Numbered from the stretch's first letter, positions 50,604-60,614 are shown. The stretch is DNA of 64,000 nt from Arthrobacter sp. CJ23 (GCF_024741795.1 NZ_CP102950.1:4030001-4094000); one strand, 5' to 3'. Numbers and translations: made by a program. Notes: generated by a model from the sequence alone, not told the origin.

Positions 50604-52106
50604 ATGTCACACGAACAAACTCTCCCGTCCGCGGGCACCAGCGCAGGCAGCGGGACCGCCAAAGGACTGAGCAGGCGCACGCTCGGCGTGCCCGCCCTCG
50701 TCTTCATGATCATTGCCGCATCCGCGCCCCTGACGGTGGTGGCCGGCGGCATTCCCAGCAACTTCGCGGTCACCGGGAACGTCGGCATTCCACTGTCCTT
50801 CATCGTCCTCGGTGTCTGCCTGGCGCTGTTCACGGTGGGCTACGCAGCCATGAGCGCCCACATCCGCAACGCCGGGGCGTTTTACGCCTACATCGCACAG
50901 GGCCTCGGCCGGGCCACCGGGGTAGGCGCCGCATGGGTGGCGCTGATTTCCTACAACGCGATGCAGATCGGCATCTACGGGCTCTTTGGCTTTGCCTCGG
51001 CGTCCTTCCTCAATGCCAAGCTTGGGCTCGACGTCCCGTGGTGGGCCACGGCGCTGGTGGGCTTCGTCATGGTGGGCTGGCTGGGGATCAACAAGGTTGA
51101 CCTGTCCGCCAGGATCATCGGCTACCTCGTGGGGCTGGAATTCGTAGCGGTCATCGTCTTTGATGTTGTCGCGTTCGCTGTGAGCCCGGAGGGCCCCAGC
51201 GTCGCCGGACTTGCGCCGTCGAACCTGTTCACGGCTGGCGTCGGCGCCGCCCTGGCATTCAGCATGGCGGCCTTCATGGGCTTTGAATCGGCCGCCATCT
51301 ACAGCGAGGAAGCCAAGGACCCCGCCCGGTCCATCGCCCGGGCAACGTACATCGCCGTCGGCGTCATCGCGCTCTTCTACGCCTTCTCCGGCTGGGCCAT
51401 GACCGTGGGGACCGGCCCCAGCCAGATTGTGGCGCAGTCCCAGGAGTTTGGCCCGGACCTTCCGTTCGTCTTCCTCACCGGCCACGGCGCCGCGATCGCC
51501 TCCGACATTGCGCAGCTCCTGTTCATCACCAGCCTGCTCGCCGCCCTGATCGCGTTCCACAATGCGGTGGCCCGGTATGTGTTCTCCCTGGGCCGCGAAA
51601 ACGTGCTGCCGCGCAGCTTTGCCCTCGTCAACGCCCGGCACGCCCCGGTGGCCGGGTCCCTGGCCCAGTCCGTGCTGGCCCTGCTCACGCTGGTGGTGTT
51701 CGCCATCGCCGGCATCGGCTCCGAGTTGGCCGAGCTGTACCCGGTCCTCACCTTCTTCACGTGGCTGACCAACACCGCGGCCTTCGGCCTGGTGCTGCTC
51801 CTGGTGCTGATTTCGGTGGCTGTCATCGGCTACTTCCGCAAACACGCGGCCGGGCATTCCCTCTGGACCCGCGTCGTCGCGCCGGCCCTGGCAGCCCTGA
51901 CGCTGGGCACCGTGTTCGTGCTGATCGTGGTCAATTTCAATGTCCTGATCGGCTCGGACGGCGACTCCGCGTTGTCGTGGATCCTCCCTGCGTTGGTCCT
52001 GGTGCCCGGCATTGCCGGACTGCTCTGGGGCCTTCGGCTGAAGAAGCACCGCCCGGACGTCTACGGCGGCATCGGCTTCGGCGGGGCTCCCGACGACTCC
52101 GTTTGA
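50604..52106 (+). CDS. APC-family amino acid/amine permease
   Basis: A 500-residue transporter with 12 helices. The opening LGVPALVFMIIAASAPLTVVAGGIPSNF-type segment and FMGFESAAIYSEEAKDPARS-type block are APC hallmarks, with SFIVLG and FALVNARHAPVAGS further on. AATGGAGG precedes ATG 50604, ruling out the ATG 12 bases upstream. It probably brings the amine substrate into the cell. It lies 42 bases behind the aldehyde dehydrogenase on the same strand. Confidence 0.9.
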   Translation: MSHEQTLPSAGTSAGSGTAKGLSRRTLGVPALVFMIIAASAPLTVVAGGIPSNFAVTGNVGIPLSFIVLGVCLALFTVGYAAMSAHIRNAGAFYAYIAQGLGRATGVGAAWVALISYNAMQIGIYGLFGFASASFLNAKLGLDVPWWATALVGFVMVGWLGINKVDLSARIIGYLVGLEFVAVIVFDVVAFAVSPEGPSVAGLAPSNLFTAGVGAALAFSMAAFMGFESAAIYSEEAKDPARSIARATYIAVGVIALFYAFSGWAMTVGTGPSQIVAQSQEFGPDLPFVFLTGHGAAIASDIAQLLFITSLLAALIAFHNAVARYVFSLGRENVLPRSFALVNARHAPVAGSLAQSVLALLTLVVFAIAGIGSELAELYPVLTFFTWLTNTAAFGLVLLLVLISVAVIGYFRKHAAGHSLWTRVVAPALAALTLGTVFVLIVVNFNVLIGSDGDSALSWILPALVLVPGIAGLLWGLRLKKHRPDVYGGIGFGGAPDDSV

Positions 52107-52130
52107 GCACTGGGCAGTTGTATATCATTC

Positions 52131-52146
52131 TTGACGATCGTCATAA
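52131..52146. promoter_or_regulatory. TGACGATCGTCA operator, copy 1 (thioesterase gene)
   Basis: TTGACGATCGTCATAA contains the 12-bp palindrome TGACGATCGTCA (52132-52143). It is followed by an AT-rich stretch (TATATATTTGAC) and lies about 60 bases upstream of the thioesterase ATG. Identical or near-identical sites occur at 57918-57931 and 59679-59690. Confidence 0.7.
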
Positions 52147-52200
52147 TCCATATATATTTGACTCAGACGCGCTCGCCATCCGCGTCGCGAAAGGGTCTCC

Positions 52201-52644
52201 ATGAATGACGTCGTCGCACCGCGGAACCCGCAGGCCAGCATCGAACGCACGGTCGAATGGGTGGACACCGATGCCTCCGGCCACCAGCACAACTCCGCCA
52301 TCGTGCGCTGGGTGGAGGCGGCGGAGGCCGAGCTCTTCCGCAGCCTGGAGCTGCCGGACTATTTTCCGAGTGCGCCGCGGGTCCAGCAAGTGATCAACTA
52401 CAGGGCCAAGCTGTGGTTCGGCCAGCGCGTCACCGCCACGGTGCGGATCCACACCCTGGGCCGCACCTCCATGACCCTGGCCTTCGAGGTCCATGGCCAT
52501 GCCCACGGCACCTCCGACGGCGGAATTGCTGCCGACGGAACCGTCACGGTAGCCCACGTTCCCGCGGGATCCAGCACCGCCCAGCCGTGGCCGGCGCACA
52601 TCCGCGAGGCCGCCGGGCCACGCAACGGCGCCCGCAGCACTTGA
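52201..52644 (+). CDS. Hot-dog acyl-CoA thioesterase (4-hydroxybenzoyl-CoA thioesterase-like)
   Basis: A 147-residue single hot-dog domain. RTVEWVDTDASGHQHNSAIVRWVEAAE corresponds to the W-x-DTDAxGHxxN catalytic signature of the 4-HBT/YbgC family, with the Asp conserved. It likely hydrolyses an aromatic or short acyl-CoA. AAAGGG precedes the ATG. It shares the TGACGATCGTCA operator with the aryl-CoA operon at 59.7-64 kb, so it may release the hydroxylated aryl acid of that pathway. Confidence 0.82.
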   Translation: MNDVVAPRNPQASIERTVEWVDTDASGHQHNSAIVRWVEAAEAELFRSLELPDYFPSAPRVQQVINYRAKLWFGQRVTATVRIHTLGRTSMTLAFEVHGHAHGTSDGGIAADGTVTVAHVPAGSSTAQPWPAHIREAAGPRNGARST

Positions 52645-52690
52645 TCCTTACGATCTGGCGCTACGGGCGCCCTCGACGTTCCGCCGCGAG

Positions 52691-53887
52691 TCAGACCAGC
52701 ACTTCGCCGTCGCGGGCGACGACGCGGCCTCCAGAGATCACGAGGCGCCGCTGCGGGCAGCGCACCAGCACGTCCGGCACGTTCTCGGCATCGAGGAGCA
52801 CGATGTCGGCGCGCGCACCGGCGACGAGGTCGTGCTGCTCCCGTCCGACGAACGGCGCGCCGTGCTTCGTCGCATGCTCCACCGCGGTGGCGAGCTTGTC
52901 GTCGTGGCGGAACCCGTGCAGGCGCGCGAAGGCGAACGCCACGCGCAGCAGGTCCCCGTCGCCGAACGGCGACCACAGGTCGCGAATGCCGTCAGTGCCG
53001 AGGCCCAGCGGAACGCCGCGCTCCCGCATCCGCTGCCAGGGCAGCGGCGCGGTGCCGCTCATCGCGACGGTGGTCCACGAGATGCCCGCCTCGGCGAGGC
53101 CCTCGATGATCTCCTCCTGCACGCTCGGCTGCAGCGCGCCCATGGCGAAGCCGTGCGAGATGTTCACCTTGCCCTGCAGGCCGGCGTCGATCGTGCGGCG
53201 GATCACCTGGCGGTACTCGTAGGCGCCGAGCGAGCCGAAGTCATGCAGGTGCAGATCGAGGCCGACGCCCCGATCGACGGCGATCTGGAACAGCCCGTCG
53301 AGCTGGCCCTCGACGTCGCCGTCGATCGTTCCAGGGTCGAGCCCGCCGATACTGTCGGCCCCGGCCTGGGCCGCCTCGTCGAGCAGCCGCATCACGCCCG
53401 GCCGGCGCAACACGCCGTCCTGCGGGAACGCCACCGTCTCGACGTGGATCGCGCCGTCGAGCTCGGCGACGGCGGCCTGTACCGACTCTAGGCCCTTCAG
53501 TCCGATGCCGAGGTCGACGTCGATGTGCGTGCGGGTCGCGGTGGTGCCGTGGCGGAGGAACTCGCGGAGCACCGCGGTGGCCGAATTCACGTTCGGGATG
53601 TCGTAATTCCCGCGCTGGGCGCGCTCGTTCGCGATCCAGCCCTCGACGGTGGGGTGGTCGGAATAGGTGTACGACACCCACGGCTTGCCCCACCAGCTCT
53701 TGTCGACGTGGGCGTGTGCGTTGATGAACCCGGGAACGGCCAGGAGTCCGCCACCGTCGAGGTCACCGGGTTCGGACGCACCCGAGGCGAGTGCCACCTC
53801 GGTGATGACGCCACCGCTGATGGTGACGTCCGCGGCCTCGGCACCCCACGGGCGCACGTTCCTCAGGGTGAATATCTTGTCAGTCAT
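52691..53887 (-). CDS. CodA-like amidohydrolase/deaminase, paralogue 1
   Basis: A 398-residue amidohydrolase of the cytosine-deaminase group. GFINAHAHVDKSWWGKPW supplies the HxH metal ligands, THIDVDLGIGLKGLES the next strand, DLHLHDFGSLGAYEY and NISHGFAMG further His, and LGTDGIRDLWSPFGDGDLL the late Asp motif. Relatives deaminate cytosine, isoguanine or triazine compounds. AAGGA precedes ATG 53887. It ends the leftward operon that includes an amino-acid-type ABC importer and the paralogue at 56697. The substrate is unknown. Confidence 0.87.
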   Translation of the reverse strand: MTDKIFTLRNVRPWGAEAADVTISGGVITEVALASGASEPGDLDGGGLLAVPGFINAHAHVDKSWWGKPWVSYTYSDHPTVEGWIANERAQRGNYDIPNVNSATAVLREFLRHGTTATRTHIDVDLGIGLKGLESVQAAVAELDGAIHVETVAFPQDGVLRRPGVMRLLDEAAQAGADSIGGLDPGTIDGDVEGQLDGLFQIAVDRGVGLDLHLHDFGSLGAYEYRQVIRRTIDAGLQGKVNISHGFAMGALQPSVQEEIIEGLAEAGISWTTVAMSGTAPLPWQRMRERGVPLGLGTDGIRDLWSPFGDGDLLRVAFAFARLHGFRHDDKLATAVEHATKHGAPFVGREQHDLVAGARADIVLLDAENVPDVLVRCPQRRLVISGGRVVARDGEVLV

Positions 53888-53927
53888 TCTGTTCCTTCTT
53901 TCTTCTGGACTCAGTGCACACATGGGC

Positions 53928-54715
<788 letters not shown>

Positions 54716-54719
<4 letters not shown>

Positions 54720-55672
54720 AGCGCACCTCCGGTGGTGGTCGTGGTGATGGTCGACGTCGCCGGCCCCGTGCTCTTGCGCGCCCGGCGCGGGCCGGGCTGC
54801 GAGGCGTTGAAGCGACGCTCGAGGAAGTGCTGGCCGGTGCCGGCGATGGTCACCAGTATCAGATACCAGAGCACACCCACGATGAGCAGGGGCAGGATCT
54901 TGAAGTTCTGCCCGTAGATGAGCTGCACCCGCGTCAGCAGGTCGCTGCCGCCGATCACGGAGACGAGCGAGGTGGCCTTCAACATGCCGATGAACTGGTT
55001 GCCGGTCGGCGGGATGATGACCCGGATCGATTGGGGCAGCACGATGCGCGCCAGGGCCTGGTTGCGGGTGAGGCCGATGCTCACGCCCGCGTCGGTCTGG
55101 CCCGTCGGCACCGAGATGATGCCGCCTCGGATGATCTCGGCCATGTAGCCCGACTCGGCGAGCGAGAGGGCGATGAGGCCTGCAGTGAAGCCCGAGATGA
55201 GGGTGTTCGTATCCTGCCCGAGGATCACGGGGAAGAGCACCGCCAAGTTGAACCAGAGCAGCACCTGCACGAGCATCGGGACGCCGCGGAAGAACCAGAC
55301 GTAGGCGCGTCCAATGACGCTCACGACCTTGTTGTTGCTCTGGATCATCAGGGCGATAGCGAAGGCGAGCACGATCGAGATGAGCATGGCGAAGATCGCC
55401 AGCTGGATAGTGACGCCGACGCCCTGCAGCACCACCGGGTTGAACATGTACTCCCTGGTGACGCTCCACTCCATGTTGGGGTTCAGGGCCTGGGACTGGA
55501 TGAAGAGGACGAGCAGCGCGATCGCGACGAACCCGGTGACGATCTGGCCGTATTGGGGGCGCCGCTTCGCACGGATCGGCGCCTCCTGCACGGGCGGCTC
55601 GTCGCCGGGCCTGCGCACATAGTGCGTCGGATCGGTCGCTGCCGGGAGTGGCGGGTGGGTGATGTCGGACAT
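54716..55672 (-). CDS. Amino-acid-type ABC transporter permease
   Basis: A 318-residue permease. A cytoplasmic N-terminus of about 45 residues precedes five or so helices. The HisM/GlnP-type core ([38 protein letters not shown]) and the EAA loop ([20 protein letters not shown]) are clear. A Ser/Thr/Pro-rich tail ends the protein. It overlaps the ATPase gene and follows the binding-protein gene by two bases. Confidence 0.92.
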
Positions 55673-55674
55673 GA

Positions 55675-56610
55675 TCACTTCTTCGCCAGATTGATGCCCG
55701 GGGTGTCGAGGTCGATGACCTCGACATGCCACTTCTTCAGAACCTCGTCGTAGCTGCCGTCCTCGTGGATCGCCTTGAGGGCGGTGAGGAAGGCGTCTCG
55801 GAGCTCGGTCTGCGCCTTGTTGAAGGTCATGCCGAGGTAGACCTTCTCCTCGAAGTCGACGGGGAGCGACTCGAGCTTGTCGCCGGTTTCGCGCTGGATG
55901 ACCGAGACCGCCATGTCGGGCCAGAAGATGGCGTCGATGCGGCCCGAGGTGAGCGCGAGGTTCTTGTCGCTCGAGTTCGGGAAGGAGATGAGCTCGGTGG
56001 CGGGCTTTCCCTTGGCGGTGCACGCCGCGGCCATCATGTCGACGAGCCGGTGGGCATCGGAGCCCTTCACATCGCCGATCTTGACGCCGCAGCCGCCGTC
56101 GACGGCGCTCGTGATGCCCTTGGGGTTGCCCTTCTGCACCATGAAGACGGTGCCGGCCCACTGGTAGTCGATGAAGTCGACCTGCTCCTGCCGCTTCTTG
56201 CGGTCGGTCATGCCGGCGATCGCCGCGTCGAACTTGCCGCTCTGCATGCCGATCAGGATCTGGTCGAAGGGCACCTTCTCCCACTTGACCGGGATGCCGA
56301 GCTGCTTCGCCATCGACTCCATGAGGTCGACGTTGTAGCCTTGGATGCCGGTCGAGCCGGCGGGGGTGAAGTTGGCCGGCTCGAAGTCGGGCTGCGTGGC
56401 GACGGTGAGCACGCCCTTGTCCTTGACCTTCTGCGGCAGCAGCTTGAAGAGGGGCGCCTTCTCGTCGAGGGCGGCAGCCTTCTGCGATCCCCCGGCGGCT
56501 GTGGCCGAGGAGTCGGAGACGCCGCAGCCGGTGAAGGCGAGCATGGCGAGGCCGCCGGCCGCGAGGGTGGCCGCAGCGCGGCGTGCGAAGATGGTGCGGG
56601 AGAACGACAT
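55675..56610 (-). CDS. ABC transporter solute-binding lipoprotein
   Basis: A 311-residue family 3 (polar amino acid) binding protein. The signal ends [12 protein letters not shown], a lipobox with Cys29 or so. [21 protein letters not shown] and [20 protein letters not shown] begin lobe 1, [25 protein letters not shown] is the hinge signature, and two Cys (GGCGV and AAACTAK) may pair. It captures the solute at the cell surface for the permease. ATG 56610 is chosen because it gives a proper signal peptide. Confidence 0.92.
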   Translation of the reverse strand: MSFSRTIFARRAAATLAAGGLAMLAFTGCGVSDSSATAAGGSQKAAALDEKAPLFKLLPQKVKDKGVLTVATQPDFEPANFTPAGSTGIQGYNVDLMESMAKQLGIPVKWEKVPFDQILIGMQSGKFDAAIAGMTDRKKRQEQVDFIDYQWAGTVFMVQKGNPKGITSAVDGGCGVKIGDVKGSDAHRLVDMMAAACTAKGKPATELISFPNSSDKNLALTSGRIDAIFWPDMAVSVIQRETGDKLESLPVDFEEKVYLGMTFNKAQTELRDAFLTALKAIHEDGSYDEVLKKWHVEVIDLDTPGINLAKK

Positions 56611-56696
56611 TGTTCTTGCCTTTCGGTGCGAGGTTCCGCGGGATGCGGAACGGGTTGGGGAGGAAGCGAGCGGGGTCCCGCTCGCCAAGGCCAGGG

Positions 56697-57899
56697 TCAA
56701 CTCGTGCGCACGGGGCTCCCGTGGCGCGCGACGACCTTGCCGCGTTTCAGCACGAGCCGCCGCGGCGGCCGGGCTGCGACCGCCTCGCCGATGCTCGCGG
56801 CATCGATGAGGAAGAGATCGGCGGGTGCGCCGGGTTCGATCCGGGCGGGTTCGCGCCCGAGGGCGATCGCCCCGCCGCTGACCGCCACGTCGAATGCCGC
56901 GGCTATCTGCTCGTCGGTGCGGAAGCCGTTGCGGTATGCGAGGTGGAAGGTGCGGTCAAGCATGTCGCCGTTTCCATACGGGCCCCAGAGGTCCCGCACG
57001 CCGTCGTTGCCCGCGCCGATGTTGACACCGCGCCCTCGCAGCTCGGCGATCGGCAGCACCGGGGTGTTGTAGACCGTCGCCGTCAGCAGGGAGATCCGCG
57101 CTTCGGCGAGGCCCTGCGAGATCCACTCGGACTGGGCGCGGTCGACCTCGACGATGGCCACGCCGTGCGAGATTGCGACCCGGCCCTCGAGCCCGTGCCG
57201 CAGCACCCGCTCGATGATGAGCTCCATCGTGTGCGCACCGAGGGTGCCGCGCTCGTGCAGGTGGATGTCGAGCCGGGCACCGTAGCTCCCGGCAAGCCCG
57301 AAGATCAGATCGAGGTGACGCACCGAGTCGCGCTCGAGCGCTGCGGGGTCGATGCCGCCGAGGCATCCGACCAGCCCCTGCTGAAGGGCCGACTCGAGCA
57401 GCTCGGCAGTGCCGGGGCGGGTCAGCAGCCCGCCCTGCGGGAAGGCGACCTGTTCGACGTCGATCACATCGGCCAGCTCTTCGGCGACGCTCGCGACGAG
57501 CTCGAGGCCGCGCAGCCCGATATCTGGATCGACGTCGGTGTGCGTGCGGGCGAGGGTCGTCCCGGTGGCGGTCATCTGCTTGAGCAGCGTGTGCACGCCG
57601 ACTCGGCTCGGCAGGCCGAGCTCCGCGCGGCCCCGCTCGCCGTTCGCGATGCGGTCCTCGAGCACGGGCCCCGCGGAATGCGGCACCCAGCCGCGGCCCC
57701 AGAGCGTCTTGTCGACGTGGCAATGGGCGTCGACCATTCCCGGCAGCGCGAGCGCGCCGGCGCCGTCCTCGCGCACCGCCGCGGCGGCGTCGATGATGCC
57801 TGTCGGCTGGATCTCCGCGATGCGGCCGTCCTGGACGAGCAGGTCGACTGGCGGCGCTTCATGCGCCAGCCGCACGCGCTCGATAAGCGTGTCCCGCAT
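56697..57899 (-). CDS. CodA-like amidohydrolase/deaminase, paralogue 2
   Basis: A 400-residue protein with the same layout as the gene at 52691: GMVDAHCHVDKTLWGRGWV (HxH), THTDVDPDIGLRGLELVAS, DIHLHERGTLGAHTM, VAISHGVAIV, and NDGVRDLWGPYGNGDML. The two are clearly paralogues and bracket the ABC importer, suggesting sequential or alternative deamination/hydrolysis steps on an imported N-heterocycle or cyclic amide. GGGAGG precedes ATG 57899. It is first in the operon, directly below a TGACGATCGTCA operator. Confidence 0.87.
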   Translation of the reverse strand: MRDTLIERVRLAHEAPPVDLLVQDGRIAEIQPTGIIDAAAAVREDGAGALALPGMVDAHCHVDKTLWGRGWVPHSAGPVLEDRIANGERGRAELGLPSRVGVHTLLKQMTATGTTLARTHTDVDPDIGLRGLELVASVAEELADVIDVEQVAFPQGGLLTRPGTAELLESALQQGLVGCLGGIDPAALERDSVRHLDLIFGLAGSYGARLDIHLHERGTLGAHTMELIIERVLRHGLEGRVAISHGVAIVEVDRAQSEWISQGLAEARISLLTATVYNTPVLPIAELRGRGVNIGAGNDGVRDLWGPYGNGDMLDRTFHLAYRNGFRTDEQIAAAFDVAVSGGAIALGREPARIEPGAPADLFLIDAASIGEAVAARPPRRLVLKRGKVVARHGSPVRTS

Positions 57900-57917
57900 C
57901 CCAAACCTCCCGTTCTT

Positions 57918-57931
57918 GTGACGATCGTCAC
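57918..57931. promoter_or_regulatory. TGACGATCGTCA operator, copy 2 (deaminase/ABC operon)
   Basis: GTGACGATCGTCAC is a perfect 14-bp palindrome, 19 bases upstream of the paralogue 2 start. Position between promoter and start suggests a repressor roadblock. Core sequence shared with 52132-52143 and 59679-59690. Confidence 0.75.
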
Positions 57932-57959
57932 CTTGTCTCGATACGCACACAGTAGGTGG

Positions 57960-57987
57960 TTTTGGTATTCCATTGCAATACCCAAAT
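57960..57987. promoter_or_regulatory. TTTGG/CCAAA dyad, site A
   Basis: TTTTGGTATT and AATACCCAAA are near-complementary arms around CCATTGC. The half-site GGTATT(CC) also makes up site B at 58045-58058. GntR-type regulators commonly bind TGGTATACCA-like sequences, so a second regulator may act here. Confidence 0.5.
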
Positions 57988-58044
57988 CGCCAAATCCCGA
58001 AGATTTCGCTGTATGAACCGCGCAGCAAGTCGCCAAGCATGTCA

Positions 58045-58058
58045 TTTGGAATACCAAA
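58045..58058. promoter_or_regulatory. TTTGG/CCAAA dyad, site B
   Basis: TTTGGAATACCAAA is a five-pair perfect dyad with a four-base centre. The strand-swapped sequence TTTGGTATTCC also occurs at site A 70-85 bases away, so a dimer could bind both sites and loop the DNA. Confidence 0.55.
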
Positions 58059-58224
58059 GTTGGATTTCGGCTCGCGAGGAGTCGTTTCGGCAATGTGCGT
58101 CTACTGGCTGAGGGCCGGCAATTCCTGGGCGTCGCCGTCGGACTCATCGCAGGGCAAGGCGGCTCCGCCCTATGATGAAACGATTGCTGCCTTGACCCCT
58201 TGGCGCAGAAACGAGGATCCACCC

Positions 58225-59109
58225 ATGTTGGCCGTCCCCGCACCACCGGTGCGCCACCAGCAGCTCATTGTCACGATCTACGGGCTCTATGGCCGCAGCT
58301 CGGGCGATGCCCTTCCGGTGTCCGTGCTGATCTCCATGCTGGGCGACCTGGGCTACGACGCCCCGGGAGTCAGATCCTCCGTCTCCCGACTGAAGGCCAA
58401 GGGCGTCCTCAAGAGCATCCGCCGGGACGGGGTCGCCAAGTACGAACTCTCCGAGACGGTCCTCGACGTCTTCCGGGAAGGCGACCAGAGAATCTTCGCA
58501 CCGGAGCGGGCCACCCCACTGGACGCCTGGGTGCTTGCCGTCTTCTCGGTCCCGGAATCCATGCGGAACCGGCGGCACCAGCTGCGCTCCGAACTGTCCG
58601 GCCTTGGTTTCGGGTCCGTGGCCTCGGGCGTGTGGATAGCCCCCGCCCGGATCCTGGAGCAGGTCCGTGAGCGGCTCACCTCACGAGGGCTCATCCAGTT
58701 TGTGGACTTCTTCCAGGGCGACTACCTGTTTGACGGACCCATGGGGCCAAAGGTCGCCGCGTGGTGGGACCTGAAAGCCATCGATGAACAGTTCGCCGAG
58801 TTCCTGGACCTCTACGAGGGCGCCGGGGAGTTCTGGGCCGGGCTCGTGGGCGACGATCCAGAGGCCGCCCTCGCCGAATCGACAGCCGAGCTGCGCCGCG
58901 ACGCGTTCCGCTACTACATCCCGATGCTGACAGCGTGGCGCCGCTTCCCCTACCGGGACCCGAACCTCCCGCTGGAATACCTGCCGGAAGACTGGAAAGG
59001 ACCCGCGGTCCGGAAGACGTTCCAGGCCGTGCACCGGCTGGCCGCGCCGCTCGCCGCCGCCCACGCCCAGGAGCTGATCCACGGCAGTGTTGTCCCTGTG
59101 GCGCCGTAA
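58225..59109 (+). CDS. PaaX-family transcriptional regulator
   Basis: A 294-residue PaaX-like repressor. The N-terminal winged helix (QLIVTIYGLYGRSSGDALPVSVLISMLGDLGYDAPGVRSSVSRLKAKGVL-type region) and the central (LDAWVLAVFSVPESMRNRRHQLRSELSGLGFGSV-type) and C-terminal PaaX-C domains are present. PaaX binds phenylacetyl-CoA; family members in aromatic clusters sense aryl-CoAs. GAGG precedes ATG 58225; upstream in-frame codons lie in the operator region. It lies between the deaminase operon and the aryl-CoA operon and is the best local candidate for controlling one or both. Confidence 0.88.
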   Translation: MLAVPAPPVRHQQLIVTIYGLYGRSSGDALPVSVLISMLGDLGYDAPGVRSSVSRLKAKGVLKSIRRDGVAKYELSETVLDVFREGDQRIFAPERATPLDAWVLAVFSVPESMRNRRHQLRSELSGLGFGSVASGVWIAPARILEQVRERLTSRGLIQFVDFFQGDYLFDGPMGPKVAAWWDLKAIDEQFAEFLDLYEGAGEFWAGLVGDDPEAALAESTAELRRDAFRYYIPMLTAWRRFPYRDPNLPLEYLPEDWKGPAVRKTFQAVHRLAAPLAAAHAQELIHGSVVPVAP

Positions 59110-59129
59110 TACAGCGGCGACCCTGAACG

Positions 59130-59166
59130 GCGAAAAGGGCCGGCCGCAACGGCCGACCCTTTTCGC
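59130..59166. terminator. Bidirectional terminator between PaaX and RidA genes
   Basis: GCGAAAAGGG-CCGGCCG, loop CAA, then CGGCCG-A-CCCTTTTCGC. The stem is long, and the A/T-rich ends supply U-tract-like tails on both strands for the convergent genes. Confidence 0.8.
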
Positions 59167-59194
59167 ATCAAGTCTCTTCGCGTTCGGCGGCGCT

Positions 59195-59593
59195 TTAGCG
59201 CTCCTGAATCACCGCGATGCCCTGGATTTCGATCAGGGCCTCTTTCTGCCATAGCCGGGTGACGCCGATGCCCGCCATTGCCGGGTACTCCGAACCGGCC
59301 ATCTCACGCCAGATCCGGCCGATCTCGCGCCCGTTCGCCATGTAGTCGTCCACATCCGTGAGGTAGATGGTCACGTTGACGAGGTCCTCGGGCTGGCCGC
59401 CCGCCTCGCGCAGCGTTGTGAGGACGTTGGAGAACGCCTGCGTGAACTGTTCCACAATGCCGCCGGGAACGATGTTCATGTCCTTGTCCAGGGCCGTCTG
59501 CCCGCCCAGGAACACAGTGTTTCCGGCAAGCATGCCGTGCGCGAAGCCGGACGGCTTGGGGAGTGATCCGGGGTTGATCGTCTTGTGACTCAT
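59195..59593 (-). CDS. RidA/YjgF-family enamine/imine deaminase
   Basis: A 132-residue trimeric-type RidA protein. GSLPKPSGFAHGMLAGNTVFLGGQTALD opens the fold; NVLTTLREAGGQPEDLVNVTIYLTDVDDY and AIGV-x-RL-like C-terminal residues follow. It lacks the invariant C-terminal Arg motif CRVP of canonical RidA (here IGVTRLWQKEALIEIQ), so it belongs to the Rid4-7 groups often found in catabolic clusters. It may hydrolyse an imine/enamine formed from an amino-aromatic. AGGAGG precedes the ATG. It is divergent from the aryl-CoA operon. Confidence 0.87.
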   Translation of the reverse strand: MSHKTINPGSLPKPSGFAHGMLAGNTVFLGGQTALDKDMNIVPGGIVEQFTQAFSNVLTTLREAGGQPEDLVNVTIYLTDVDDYMANGREIGRIWREMAGSEYPAMAGIGVTRLWQKEALIEIQGIAVIQER

Positions 59594-59676
59594 GCTGTTC
59601 CTCCTGGTCGTGGCAGCTGCGAAAACTTTTGAAAAGACTCTGTGCAGATCTTTCCTGCCGTGCTACGTTGAGCATA

Positions 59677-59690
59677 TGTGACGATCGTAA
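59677..59690. promoter_or_regulatory. TGACGATCGTCA-like operator, copy 3 (RidA/aryl-CoA operon)
   Basis: TGTGACGATCGTAA matches the palindrome core at 11 of 12 positions (A for C near the end). It lies between the divergent ridA and FAH genes, about 50 bases upstream of the FAH start, and can control both. Confidence 0.65.
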
Positions 59691-59728
59691 AAAAGTCGAT
59701 ACATTGAAAAACGAAGGGAACTCGTCTC

Positions 59729-60586
59729 ATGAAACTGGCCACCTTGAGGACCAGCAACAACGGCACGACGGCGGCGCTCGCCGTGGGTGAGGACACGTAC
59801 CTGCCGCTCCCGGCCCGCGACGTCGGGGCGCTGCTCGCTGATCCGGCCTGGCGCACCGTCGTGTCCGAGGCCGCCGCTGCGGCCGCGCACGCGGATACCG
59901 TTTCCGTACCGGCTTCCGGGCTGGCACCCCTGCTGCCCCGCGCCGGAAAGGTCATCTGCTGCGGCCTGAACTACGGCGACCACATCCAGGAGATGGGCCG
60001 CGAACTTCCTGAATACCCCACGCTCTTCGCCAAGTACGCGGACACCCTGGTCGGCGCTTCGGACGCTGTGGAAGTCCACGGCAGCGGCCGCGTCGACTGG
60101 GAAGCCGAGCTCGCCGTCGTCGTTGGCGCTGAACTGTTCCGTGCGGCCGAGGACCGGGCACGCGAGGCCATCGCCGGGTACACGGTCGCCAACGACGTTT
60201 CCATGCGCGACTGGCAAAACCGGACGCTGCAGTGGTTCCAGGGCAAGGCCTTTGACGGAACCACGCCGGTGGGCCCGGTCATGCTGACCGCTGACGAAGT
60301 GGACGGCGACTTTGAGGTCCGCGGCTACGTCAACGGTGAGCTCGTTCAGCACGGCAACACCGGCACCTTGGTGTTTGGCCCGGCAAAGCTCCTGTCCTAC
60401 ATTTCCCAGTTCACTACTCTGCGCCCCGGCGACCTCGTCCTCACGGGAACGCCGGGAGGAGTCGGGATGGGCATGACCCCGCCCCGCTTCCTGAACGACG
60501 GGGACGTCCTCACCACTGAAATCGACGGGATCGGCCGGCTGGAGAACGTCTTCCGGATCCACGCCCCAGTCACCGCCAACGCCTAG
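59729..60586 (+). CDS. Fumarylacetoacetate hydrolase-family protein
   Basis: A 285-residue FAH-fold hydrolase. Metal ligands come from VDWEAELAVVVG (E-x-E) and the following Asp in ANDVSMRDWQ; GKAFDGTTPVGP, and LRPGDLVLTGTPGGVGMGMTP are signature blocks. Such proteins cleave acylpyruvates (fumarylpyruvate, fumarylacetoacetate) or decarboxylate related ring-cleavage products. An N-terminal domain of about 70 residues is included. It is first in the aryl-CoA operon, so it probably completes ring-fission product hydrolysis. Confidence 0.9.
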   Translation: MKLATLRTSNNGTTAALAVGEDTYLPLPARDVGALLADPAWRTVVSEAAAAAAHADTVSVPASGLAPLLPRAGKVICCGLNYGDHIQEMGRELPEYPTLFAKYADTLVGASDAVEVHGSGRVDWEAELAVVVGAELFRAAEDRAREAIAGYTVANDVSMRDWQNRTLQWFQGKAFDGTTPVGPVMLTADEVDGDFEVRGYVNGELVQHGNTGTLVFGPAKLLSYISQFTTLRPGDLVLTGTPGGVGMGMTPPRFLNDGDVLTTEIDGIGRLENVFRIHAPVTANA

Positions 60587-60614
60587 ACCCAAACCAATTC
60601 AAAAGGAGAGACCA

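Larger units (their letters stand above)
57900..58224. other. Divergent regulatory region of deaminase operon and PaaX gene
   Basis: A 325-base interval with no gene. It holds the TGACGATCGTCA operator (57918-57931) and two TTTGG...CCAAA dyads (57960-57987, 58045-58058). The half near the PaaX gene (58060-58224) shows no recognisable element except GAGG before its ATG. A reading frame crossing the region lacks codon bias and was not annotated. Confidence 0.6.

Noticed and set aside
57973..58224. N-terminal extension of the PaaX-family protein
   Set aside because: The extra 84 residues lie over the operators, lack homology, and the ATG at 58225 has its own ribosome site.
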